From assembly GCA_022773945.1 (NCBI GenBank), contig JALFNS010000048.1, forward strand, positions 43,688 to 107,687: DNA of 64,000 bases, read 5' to 3'. The notes beneath the pieces are model-generated. The model was not told the DNA's origin and made no database searches. It saw only the letters and a program-made list of their open reading frames with translations. Shown one piece after another: positions 25,201-31,798 of the stretch. Positions within the stretch are counted from its first letter, which is position 1, and every line of letters starts with the position of its first letter. Made by a program: the position numbers and the translations under genes. The DNA comes from Clostridiales bacterium (GTDB lineage: Bacteria; Bacillota; Clostridia; Peptostreptococcales; Anaerovoracaceae).

Positions 25201-28200
25201 TGGACTGGGTAGCATATATCTCCTCTCGGGATATTATATCCGTCATGGCCTCCAGTTCTTCAACTGTATATGTCTTGTTAGCCAGCTCGTTATCTTCGCT
25301 GTCTATCACCTTGAAGGCGATTTCATCATCAAGATATGTCTTGAAGACCTCTGAGCTGGAGTGGTTCCAGCTTACCTGCTCAGACGCGGTAACTTCTATT
25401 TTGACAACTTCCTTGACACACTTACTCTTGTTGACATCTTCGGCGTCAGCCTGTCCGATTATCAGCTTGAGCGGGCCTCCGTCGTTGCCGTATGCCGCAT
25501 CATAGCCCTCTGAAGTGCTACTCGTAACAAGCGGCTTACCGTCCTTAACATCTGTATTTTCTGTGGATGCCGATCCGTAAGCCAGCATTACCGGCAGACC
25601 GTCAGTCTCCGTAACTGTATTCTTGTAGGTTGCTCTGATATCCGACAGTGTGAATTCATACGGAGTATCATTGTCCTTAGCATAAACGAGAACCTTGTCG
25701 GCATTTGACTTCAGTCCCACATTCGTTGACTTGAGGAAGCTGTAGAGGTCGATTCCTCTGTATCTTGTCTGGGAAACAGTTCCCTTGGAGTTTCTGAAGC
25801 TGTAGTCCTTGGTCGTTGCCAGTGACTGCTTAGCCTCCAGATTCTCAACAGTGAAGGTTTTAGCCTCTGTCAGTCTCGTTCCTTCACCCTGAACAGTCAG
25901 CGTATTCTCTGCATATGCATTATAAGGCTCGCTGACATGTGCGTAATTGTCCGGCTCGAGATTGATTTCGATCTCGGTCACATCGGCAAGACTTCCCATA
26001 GTATCCGTGGCTTCCGCATCTGCCCTAGGGAATACAAGCTGCAAAGGCCCGTCGCTGTTCTTAACGGTATGCGTCGTATCCTCTTCGCCATCTGCTATAC
26101 CCTTCAACGTCTGCTTGCTAACATATCCGTCTGAAGATTTCGTAGCTACCAGCGGATATCCGTTCTTCGCATATGCGATAACAGGAGTCAGACCGCTAAG
26201 CTTCGTCGCTGCATTGTAGCCGTCCTTGACAGCCAGCACGTCTTCGAGGCTCATGGTGAGAGTATCGGAACCTGATGACTTGAAGGTTACCGTTCCCTGC
26301 TCGCCTGTCAGCTCAACAACATCCTTAAGGAAGTAGTTAAGGTTCACACCTTCGTAGAGGTCACTGTAGAAGCTGCCGTTCTTGCCCACTTCATAGAAGT
26401 CCTTCACCTTGGCCTCAGCCAGCTGAGTCTTGGTGAGGTCTCCTCCGTAGATCAGCTTCTCCAGGTCTTCAACAGTATAGCTCTTCTCTGTCTGCTTGCT
26501 TCCCGTATTCACCGTAACCTTGAGGGTATTGCTCTTCAGTGCCTGATAGGCTGAATTATCCGGCTGATACGTATGTGTACTGTAATTGTATGTATTGTCA
26601 CCGACAATGATCTTGTCCAGAAGCTTGGCCTGATTGGATCCGTTGGCGTGACGATAGTTTCTCTTACCTGATATTATTCTCAGTGGACCGCCGTCATTGG
26701 AGAGACCGCTGAGATATCCGTCCAGGTCTTTGCTTATTACATACGGATACTCGTTGGCACCGTATGATACGAGAACAGGGTATCCGACAGCCAGCTTGTC
26801 GCCTGTGGTAACGTCGTCTCCCTCTCTAAGGTTCTCGTTAGGCATATACGAATCATCGTTATCCGCTGCATTCTTCTCGTAGAATCCGAACCTGTCGGGA
26901 TCCGCCACCTCGGCCAGTGAGAATGAATCAAATCCTGTATAGTTATCTGTGGATCTGAAGGTTACCTTAGTATCCTCGTCTGAGGCCTTGCTCGAGTCAA
27001 CACCTGAATGCTGAAGCAGGCTCCAGAGCTTGATTCCCTCATAGGAATTGACGTACCAGTACGTGGAGTTGGCCATGCTGTACTCATCTCTGTAGCCATA
27101 GCCGTTGTCCTTCACATCGCCGTTCTCATCGTACTCGACCATGTTCTCCAGCTCTTCAACGGTGTAGTTGACCTCGCATCCGAGCTCGTCACCCGTAACG
27201 GTAAGAACATACTGTGAGTTCTCGGCCTTGTTGTACGGCTCCTTATCATGCTTGTAGCCCGGCGTGGACTCCTCCTCGACATAGATGTATGCCATGTTGC
27301 CGAACTTGGTATACTTGCCGTCCTGATCCCCGTAGGTTTCAAGATCGTACACGAACTTCAGACAGCCATCGCCGTTGCCGAGGTCCGTATCTTCTCCCGT
27401 AGCTCCGTTAAACACGAAAGGTCTCGCATTGCTTCCGTCCTCGGCTGCGGTTCCGTAAGCCACCAGGGCAGGGGTTCCCGCATCGTGCATCTTCTTGACA
27501 TCATCGAAGGACAGAGTGGCGATAGCCTTCCTGTTCCTGTTCTTGATTGTTACCTTGCTGGCCTTGTCGGTCATCTTGATACCGCTCTTCTCAAGGCCGG
27601 TCAGGATATAATAAAGGTCCACACCTTCATAGGTTCTCGTCGTCTTCTCTCCGTCTCTGGTATCAGAGTATACGCCTCTGGAGCAGCCGGCATTCTTGCT
27701 CTCCAGGTCCTTGACGGACAGAGGCGTGCTCGTCGTCATTCCCGGACCTTCGACAGTCAGAGTGGCTCCCGTGATGGAATCGATGTTATACGGTCCGGTC
27801 TGTCCCGAGATCCCTCCATTGGTGATGTGCTTGTATTCACTCGTGGAAAAGTCTATTCCGCTTGCTGTCGACACAGTCACGCTGTTTATCATGGACCCCG
27901 GCTTGGCACCGTCTCCGTAGAGAGTCAGGAATCCGTACTTGGAAGCATCCTTTTTGGCAGTCTTATAGATGCCGCTGCCGTTAGCCTCATAGGCCAGCAT
28001 GTAGTTTCCTTCTACAAGCTCCTTAACAGTCTTAGTGCTGCTGCTCATATCATAGCCGTCAGCGGCCGTGAAGGATACTACTGAATCATCCTCTTCTCCC
28101 GCCAGAAGAACCTTGAGAGGAACTCCTCTGACAGTATCCGTTTTCTCACCATCGCTTGTGCTGTAGGTATAGCTTCTCTCCGCAAAGTCCATAAGAAGAA

Positions 28201-28996
28201 TATCAGCTCTGGTGTACTCCTTGCTTCCTACTTTGAGAACAACCTCGCTTATGGCATCGCCTTCCTGGATCTTGTTAACCTGAACCGTTGAGCTTTTGCC
28301 GTTCCAGAGAGGCTGGTTCATGTCTTCGACACCGCCGCCTTCTCCGTCATACTGTCCACAGTAGAGACGCAGGAATCCGAGATCTGCAGTGTCGCCCTCA
28401 GGCAGCGCAGTAGGCGCCGATCCGTCAGACAGCCCAGTGTTAACATCGGCCCAGCCGATAACAGCAGGTACCTGCTCACCCTTTTTGCCTGTCGTGAAAT
28501 CATAGAAGTATCTGGCATTGTTCAGTCCTACGGTTTTAGCCTTGCCGTTAGTGTAGGTCTGATCCTGCAAAAACTGTGATGCGTAATTGTCAGTGGCTAT
28601 TACCCTGACATCGTCTGTAATCTCAGACTCTTCCTTGCCCAGCAGGGATGAAACCTTGACTCCATCCACCAGATAGTAATTCTTCGCAAACGGCGATTGT
28701 GACTTCATGGCAGAATACTTCTGCTTAGTCACCTTGCCCTGCGATTCGGTAAAACTCTTCAACTCATCCATGGTGTAGGATTTCTCCATGGAAACGTTGC
28801 CGGCGTCATACACACCCGAATTCCCGATAAGTCCTTTACCTGTAACAACCAGAGCAGGACTCTTAATCGTCAGTTCATCAGTGGCATGAGCCTGCATGCC
28901 TCCGCTGAGAGGCATCATCGTGAAGACAAGAGCAACCGACAGCATTATGACCAATGCTCTGGCTGCTATTGTCCTGCACATTCCTTTGGCTCGCAT
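22280..28996 (-). CDS. Giant modular surface protein: SUOX-like repeats, propeller, Fn3; predicted flavinylated
   Basis: A 2238-residue secreted protein. Signal peptide to about residue 38; then at least seven repeats of a 130-200 residue SUOX-like module to about 1400. Each shows YTVEELE-like, G(V/I)xLxxLL, V(T/V)xxDNY, P(V/A)LVAYG, GGPLRLIxG and a closing IxV strand. Between modules 2 and 3, residues 406-414 read DSITGATLT, the motif that ApbE modifies with FMN. A beta-propeller of the two-component-regulator type follows (blades such as SFDKDGNMWVGTYGGGIAY, DKGGLWFGTSGDGIF), then another degenerate module, an alpha-helical FIVAR-like segment and two Fn3 domains at the C-terminus. No sortase motif or C-terminal helix is seen. 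Likely an extracellular redox or cofactor-binding receptor for system 2. Confidence 0.82.
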   Translation of the reverse strand: MRAKGMCRTIAARALVIMLSVALVFTMMPLSGGMQAHATDELTIKSPALVVTGKGLIGNSGVYDAGNVSMEKSYTMDELKSFTESQGKVTKQKYSAMKSQSPFAKNYYLVDGVKVSSLLGKEESEITDDVRVIATDNYASQFLQDQTYTNGKAKTVGLNNARYFYDFTTGKKGEQVPAVIGWADVNTGLSDGSAPTALPEGDTADLGFLRLYCGQYDGEGGGVEDMNQPLWNGKSSTVQVNKIQEGDAISEVVLKVGSKEYTRADILLMDFAERSYTYSTSDGEKTDTVRGVPLKVLLAGEEDDSVVSFTAADGYDMSSSTKTVKELVEGNYMLAYEANGSGIYKTAKKDASKYGFLTLYGDGAKPGSMINSVTVSTASGIDFSTSEYKHITNGGISGQTGPYNIDSITGATLTVEGPGMTTSTPLSVKDLESKNAGCSRGVYSDTRDGEKTTRTYEGVDLYYILTGLEKSGIKMTDKASKVTIKNRNRKAIATLSFDDVKKMHDAGTPALVAYGTAAEDGSNARPFVFNGATGEDTDLGNGDGCLKFVYDLETYGDQDGKYTKFGNMAYIYVEEESTPGYKHDKEPYNKAENSQYVLTVTGDELGCEVNYTVEELENMVEYDENGDVKDNGYGYRDEYSMANSTYWYVNSYEGIKLWSLLQHSGVDSSKASDEDTKVTFRSTDNYTGFDSFSLAEVADPDRFGFYEKNAADNDDSYMPNENLREGDDVTTGDKLAVGYPVLVSYGANEYPYVISKDLDGYLSGLSNDGGPLRIISGKRNYRHANGSNQAKLLDKIIVGDNTYNYSTHTYQPDNSAYQALKSNTLKVTVNTGSKQTEKSYTVEDLEKLIYGGDLTKTQLAEAKVKDFYEVGKNGSFYSDLYEGVNLNYFLKDVVELTGEQGTVTFKSSGSDTLTMSLEDVLAVKDGYNAATKLSGLTPVIAYAKNGYPLVATKSSDGYVSKQTLKGIADGEEDTTHTVKNSDGPLQLVFPRADAEATDTMGSLADVTEIEINLEPDNYAHVSEPYNAYAENTLTVQGEGTRLTEAKTFTVENLEAKQSLATTKDYSFRNSKGTVSQTRYRGIDLYSFLKSTNVGLKSNADKVLVYAKDNDTPYEFTLSDIRATYKNTVTETDGLPVMLAYGSASTENTDVKDGKPLVTSSTSEGYDAAYGNDGGPLKLIIGQADAEDVNKSKCVKEVVKIEVTASEQVSWNHSSSEVFKTYLDDEIAFKVIDSEDNELANKTYTVEELEAMTDIISREEIYATQSNTWEGLNFWQLIQKTFAGVNGIDEPITITVASKDAFSVDVVEKAGLDGLKNGIKDGDKYVPVLLAYAVDGYPLASGGRGSNAVMGEGYDSTIDNKGGPMRLMVQNAQGACIMEVTSITVKVGATSETPEKTIFDVFEGTTETGDLPLAGVRSVSFDKDGNMWVGTYGGGIAYKAKGSDEFVIYNTATEPALNSAVVSAVCADSQGGLWFTQNGSYSDGNKNYGVGYMKDGEVTYYRASDNPSTIPNDYVQEIKEDKDGNIWFGSFGGLTKYDRSAGTWQTWSKADGFPAASVDNIEFDGNGGVWCGFYPDTESADGSKPFTGGFAYFKDGKVVKSYEYTSDQDSNTSNYRLGDVWIRDIAVDKDGGAWIIASGSYAGMKNTGGVVWHVSEAGGEAERYTGFDLFGEENFSTDSELRMVTVDKKGGLWFGTSGDGIFRVDNPAITDGKLTITAKYSSATESWPSGYDNIYSLDFADDTIYAGSSKGLATCRFDLGEDEPAAEPVGDATAETAALTITGEALARDGYFTIRGIKNWDGINRVKATFHTMNSSGTGADVDVEGATLENIVNVVGLAEGAEIESVDLFSSDGRKTTYTYDKAFKEDLQGNKAMFIWTEGTEKVNKVCRGQLTADDTNRSDWAKDVTKIVFNKKADKNAVEEAVKAIEALPEADSITMDDADAIVSAREAYDALSDAEKKSVTNLDKLEKAEKALDVLVRDEYVKKAEEAVEEIDYSDYGADNAVVLWISVSRLESKLAKAETAAEAAAICKEIEELIATTQTAAQEMEAALNDYPIEATAKSASTGINLSWNKIPKADAYVVLKSSSPYGAFSKVKMVTGTSYTDSKVQMEKAYVYKIVPCTKVKGEFVYGNESKAFTGKLKLAKPSIKSLKRGKKKATIKWGKVYGAKGYVIYRSTKKSSGFKAVKKIKSGSTVKYVNKKLKSKKRYYYKVRAYVTVGGKTVYSPYSTVKSVRTYR
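27755..27781 (-). other. ApbE flavinylation motif within the giant surface protein
   Basis: The codons read DSITGATLT (residues 406-414), matching the ApbE target pattern D-x-x-S/T-G-A-T-x-S/T; FMN would be joined through phosphate to Thr, most likely Thr 412. ApbE is encoded at 15253-16275. Confidence 0.72.
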
Positions 28997-29012
28997 TTTT
29001 CCTCCTCCTTGA

Positions 29013-31295
29013 CTACTTTATCTTTACCTTCTTAACAGTTGAATAACTGCCGTAAACCTTCTTGCCGGACACTGTCTTGTATGCCCTTACCTTGTAATAA
29101 TATGTCTTGCCTTTCTTAAGGCTTCTGTTCACATATGATCTCGTTGACCCTTTTTTAATCGTCTTGACCACCTTGAAGCCGGAGCTCTGTCTAGTGGACC
29201 TGAGTATCTGATATCCACTGGCCCCCGATACGCGGCTCCACTTGACGGTTGCCTTTCTCTTGCCTGTCTTCAGGGACAGAGACGGGCTTGCAGGTATCGG
29301 CTTGCCGCTTGCAGAGACCTCACTGCCTCTGACTTTCTGTCCCTGCTCATCGTTAGCCACCGCTCTGATTTTGTAGTAATATGTCGTTCCCGTCTTGAGT
29401 CCGGACACCTTATAGCTTGTTGTGGATCCTGAGGTTATGGTCTTCAGAAGCTTATATGAACTGCCCGATTTCCTGTATATTTCATATCCTGTAGCTCCGG
29501 TAGTTCTGCTCCACCTGAGAGTCAGAGCATTGTATCCGGAGGACGAGGCCTTGAATCCTGTCACCTTCGCCGGCACCACGTTATATGTGAAGGTTGTGAC
29601 ATCACTGCTCTTCTTACCGTAGCCTACAGTTCTCACCTTAAGGGTGTGCTTGCCGACCGTATTGAAGACAGGCTTGTTCGACAGCTTCTCACTATCTCTC
29701 TTCGGAGAATAATTGTAGAAGCCTCCTGCCAGTCCCGGAAGTACCCCTTCTTCAGGGTCAATCAGATAGCAGATTTTATCCCTCTTATTCTTCTTTGAAG
29801 GGAAAGGAAGCTCTATCTTCTGTCCTATGACAATGGTTGAGCCATCAGCCGGTGTTGCTGATGTGACGGCTTCGCACTTCTCCGGACTGCTCTCTGTGTC
29901 GATGTCTATCTGTCCGAGCATGAGCATTTCATGTACACACTCGGTGAAATTCTGTTCGTTGGGCTCTGTCTGACCGAAGATGAGGGAATGCTTATTGCCG
30001 GTCTCCAGTATGGCAGGCACCTTCTTCTTGCCTTCATATGCTGCAGCTTTGACAGCACCTCCTGTGGAGTCCGTTCCGGCAGCCCCCTTCGGATAATAGT
30101 ATCTGTCTTCGAAGATCTGCCCCGCAGTCAGCTTAGTCGTGTATCCGTCAACTCCCGTGGTGAAGGTTATTATCGCATCATCAGGCAGAGTGGATCCGGG
30201 AACCAGCCCTGTGGCATCCTCTATGATGCTCGCCACCGTAATGCCTGTCCTGTCCGTCTTCTCCGATCTTGTAGGATAGTTGTTGAAACCAGAGTAGCTT
30301 ACATTATTCGCCGTTTTTCCGGTAGCCGCCACATCATCGCCGGTGGCGTAGGACTTCTTCGTCACTCCGTTCACCTTGACTGTCAGTGCATCGCCCGCGT
30401 AGTATGTGAAGGTCTGAAGAACACTGTCCTGTTTGCCGTAGCCCTTGACTCTGATTTTGAGGGTGCAATTGCCTTCTTCGCAGACAGGCTTATAGACTAT
30501 ATCCTGTTTTGGACCGCAGTTGTATATAGGGCACCCGTAATTCGGACTCTTGTCAGATTCAAAGGTGAAATATATTTTATCGTAGTCCCAGCTGATATCC
30601 TCAGGCGCACTTATCGTAATTTCAGTTCCCGGCTGCTGGAGGGTTCCCGATGCCTTGTCGACTTTAACCTGGCTGCATCGTTCTGCCTCCTTGGTTGACA
30701 CGTCTATCACACCGCCCTGCGCCATGAACTTGACGAAGATAGGGTTGTTCTGCTCGTTAGGGGCTACCTGACCCACATAGAGCGTTTTCTCTCCCGAGAG
30801 GCTGATTACCGCCGGCACCTTCTCCGCCTTTTCATATGCATCTACAGGGATGTATCCTGTAGCCGGCGTCACAAGGTCTCCGTGCGGGTAAAAATATCTG
30901 TCTTCTCTCAGCTGTTTGCCCGTGAGCGTCCCGACATATTTATCAACACTTTTGAAAGTAACGGTTCCCGTATCTTTAAGATATTCGGCAACCCCGGCTT
31001 TCGTCAGGATTTCTTCCACCGTGGGGCCCTGAATGCCGGAGTATTCGCTGAAAGATGGATTAACATTCCATGCTGTATAATTGTAGGTTTTCTTTACCCC
31101 TTCATCTCCTTCACTGACGGCAATCGCCTCCAGCTCCTCCATCGTGAAGGTCTTCACTGTCTTCCCTTCCTTCTGGACCGTCAGCGCGATCTCACCGTCT
31201 GCGAAGACATCTGACGGCTGAATTCCGGCTCCAACAGTCAGCACCATGGCCAGTGCTATCAGCACACTGAGTATTCGTTTCACCTTACTTCTCAT
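29013..31295 (-). CDS. Secreted surface protein with two SUOX-like modules and Fn3 repeats
   Basis: A 760-residue protein starting MRSKVKRILSVLIALAMVL at the ATG after TGGAGGAAAT (31295). The frame is open further up to 31496 but that part is riboswitch leader. Two repeat units follow the signal peptide. Each has a SUOX-like module (KTFTMEELEAIA, GPTVEEILTKAGV, EDRYFYPHGDL, ...LYVGQVAPNEQNN; second copy DRYYYPKGA, LIFGQTEPNEQNF) and then a chitobiase-like beta domain. Two Fn3 domains end the protein, very similar to those of the downstream 2238-residue protein. It is first in the operon under a Moco/Tuco-type riboswitch and probably a receptor component of system 2. No anchor is visible. Confidence 0.82.
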   Translation of the reverse strand: MRSKVKRILSVLIALAMVLTVGAGIQPSDVFADGEIALTVQKEGKTVKTFTMEELEAIAVSEGDEGVKKTYNYTAWNVNPSFSEYSGIQGPTVEEILTKAGVAEYLKDTGTVTFKSVDKYVGTLTGKQLREDRYFYPHGDLVTPATGYIPVDAYEKAEKVPAVISLSGEKTLYVGQVAPNEQNNPIFVKFMAQGGVIDVSTKEAERCSQVKVDKASGTLQQPGTEITISAPEDISWDYDKIYFTFESDKSPNYGCPIYNCGPKQDIVYKPVCEEGNCTLKIRVKGYGKQDSVLQTFTYYAGDALTVKVNGVTKKSYATGDDVAATGKTANNVSYSGFNNYPTRSEKTDRTGITVASIIEDATGLVPGSTLPDDAIITFTTGVDGYTTKLTAGQIFEDRYYYPKGAAGTDSTGGAVKAAAYEGKKKVPAILETGNKHSLIFGQTEPNEQNFTECVHEMLMLGQIDIDTESSPEKCEAVTSATPADGSTIVIGQKIELPFPSKKNKRDKICYLIDPEEGVLPGLAGGFYNYSPKRDSEKLSNKPVFNTVGKHTLKVRTVGYGKKSSDVTTFTYNVVPAKVTGFKASSSGYNALTLRWSRTTGATGYEIYRKSGSSYKLLKTITSGSTTSYKVSGLKTGTTYYYKIRAVANDEQGQKVRGSEVSASGKPIPASPSLSLKTGKRKATVKWSRVSGASGYQILRSTRQSSGFKVVKTIKKGSTRSYVNRSLKKGKTYYYKVRAYKTVSGKKVYGSYSTVKKVKIK

Positions 31296-31385
31296 ATTTC
31301 CTCCATATAATATAAAATGTGCCTGGAACAAGTTCTCCTCATTCCGGCACACAGCGCTCATTTTCCCGGCTTCGGCCGGACCCGT

Positions 31386-31476
31386 CTGCGCACTTTTTTT
31401 ATCAAAAACAAGCAAGCAATTATATGAATTTAAAGAAGATCTAAATTCGTATAACTTCAATAAAAAAAGTGCGCAG
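31386..31476. repeat. 17-bp inverted repeat enclosing a partial copy of the Mop gene start
   Basis: CTGCGCACTTTTTTTAT (31386-31402) is the exact reverse complement of ATAAAAAAAGTGCGCAG (31460-31476). The 57 bases between include ATGAATTTAAAGAAGAT (31424-31440), identical to the first 17 bases of the gene at 31799, plus upstream-like CAAAAAC and AGCAAGCAA pieces. One arm is also the 3' side of the riboswitch terminator. Confidence 0.75.
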
Positions 31477-31592
31477 GCAAGTCTAACTAAAACCATTTCT
31501 TAGTAAGACTCCTTCGCACACCGGCAGGCGACAGAATCGCTCCCATCACCCTATCGCCCCTGCCGGCTCAGTGAGTCGCGCAGAGGTCGGAG
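31462..31592 (-). promoter_or_regulatory. Second Moco/Tuco-type riboswitch with terminator, leading surface/importer operon
   Basis: On the minus strand the aptamer-like part runs 31592 to 31509 with P1 CTCC/GGAG, and shares with the copy at 14620-14702 the blocks CTCCGA, TAGGGTGA, GAGCGATT, TCGCCTGCC, TGTGC and AAGGAG. The long P2 (CCGGCAGG with CCTGCCGG) is better formed here. The terminator is GTGCG..AGTCT-t-ACTAA / TTAGT-t-AGACT..CGCAC (31469-31519) plus seven U, sharing GCGAAGGAG with P1. The gene it leads, 31295-29013, lies about 165 bases downstream. Class assignment by similarity to the AOR-linked copy; no covariance search was possible. Confidence 0.7.
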
Positions 31593-31620
31593 ATATCTAT
31601 TCAATTATTCGGCTAACATT

Positions 31621-31649
31621 ATTTTAGGATTCTATGGTTATTTTGTCAA
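31621..31649 (-). promoter_or_regulatory. Sigma-A promoter of the surface/importer operon
   Basis: On the minus strand TTGACA (31644-31649) and TAAAAT (31621-31626) are 17 bases apart, about 30 bases before the aptamer. A near-consensus promoter. Confidence 0.85.
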
Positions 31650-31700
31650 CATTATTTTGTTCTTGTGTCTGAAATATGAGACAGAGTCTCTTCCTCACAC

Positions 31701-31730
31701 TTGACTAGATCATATATGTTTGGGTACAAT
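31701..31730 (+). promoter_or_regulatory. Sigma-A promoter of first Mop-type hydroxylase gene
   Basis: TTGACT (31701-31706) and TACAAT (31725-31730) with an 18-base spacer; a 69-base leader with CGGAGG before the ATG at 31799. Confidence 0.8.
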
Positions 31731-31798
31731 GTTAATACGTATAATTTCAATATACAGCAAGCAAGTTATAAGTTAATAATCAAAAACGGAGGCAATTT

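Noticed and set aside
29500..29530. TTGATG-like sequence (TTGATGYE peptide) in an Fn3 domain as a flavinylation site
   Set aside because: The peptide TTGATG lacks the required Asp and lies in a standard Fn3 strand.
31296..31496. N-terminal extension of the 760-residue surface protein
   Set aside because: It covers the riboswitch terminator and leader; the signal peptide starts at 31295 after GGAGG.
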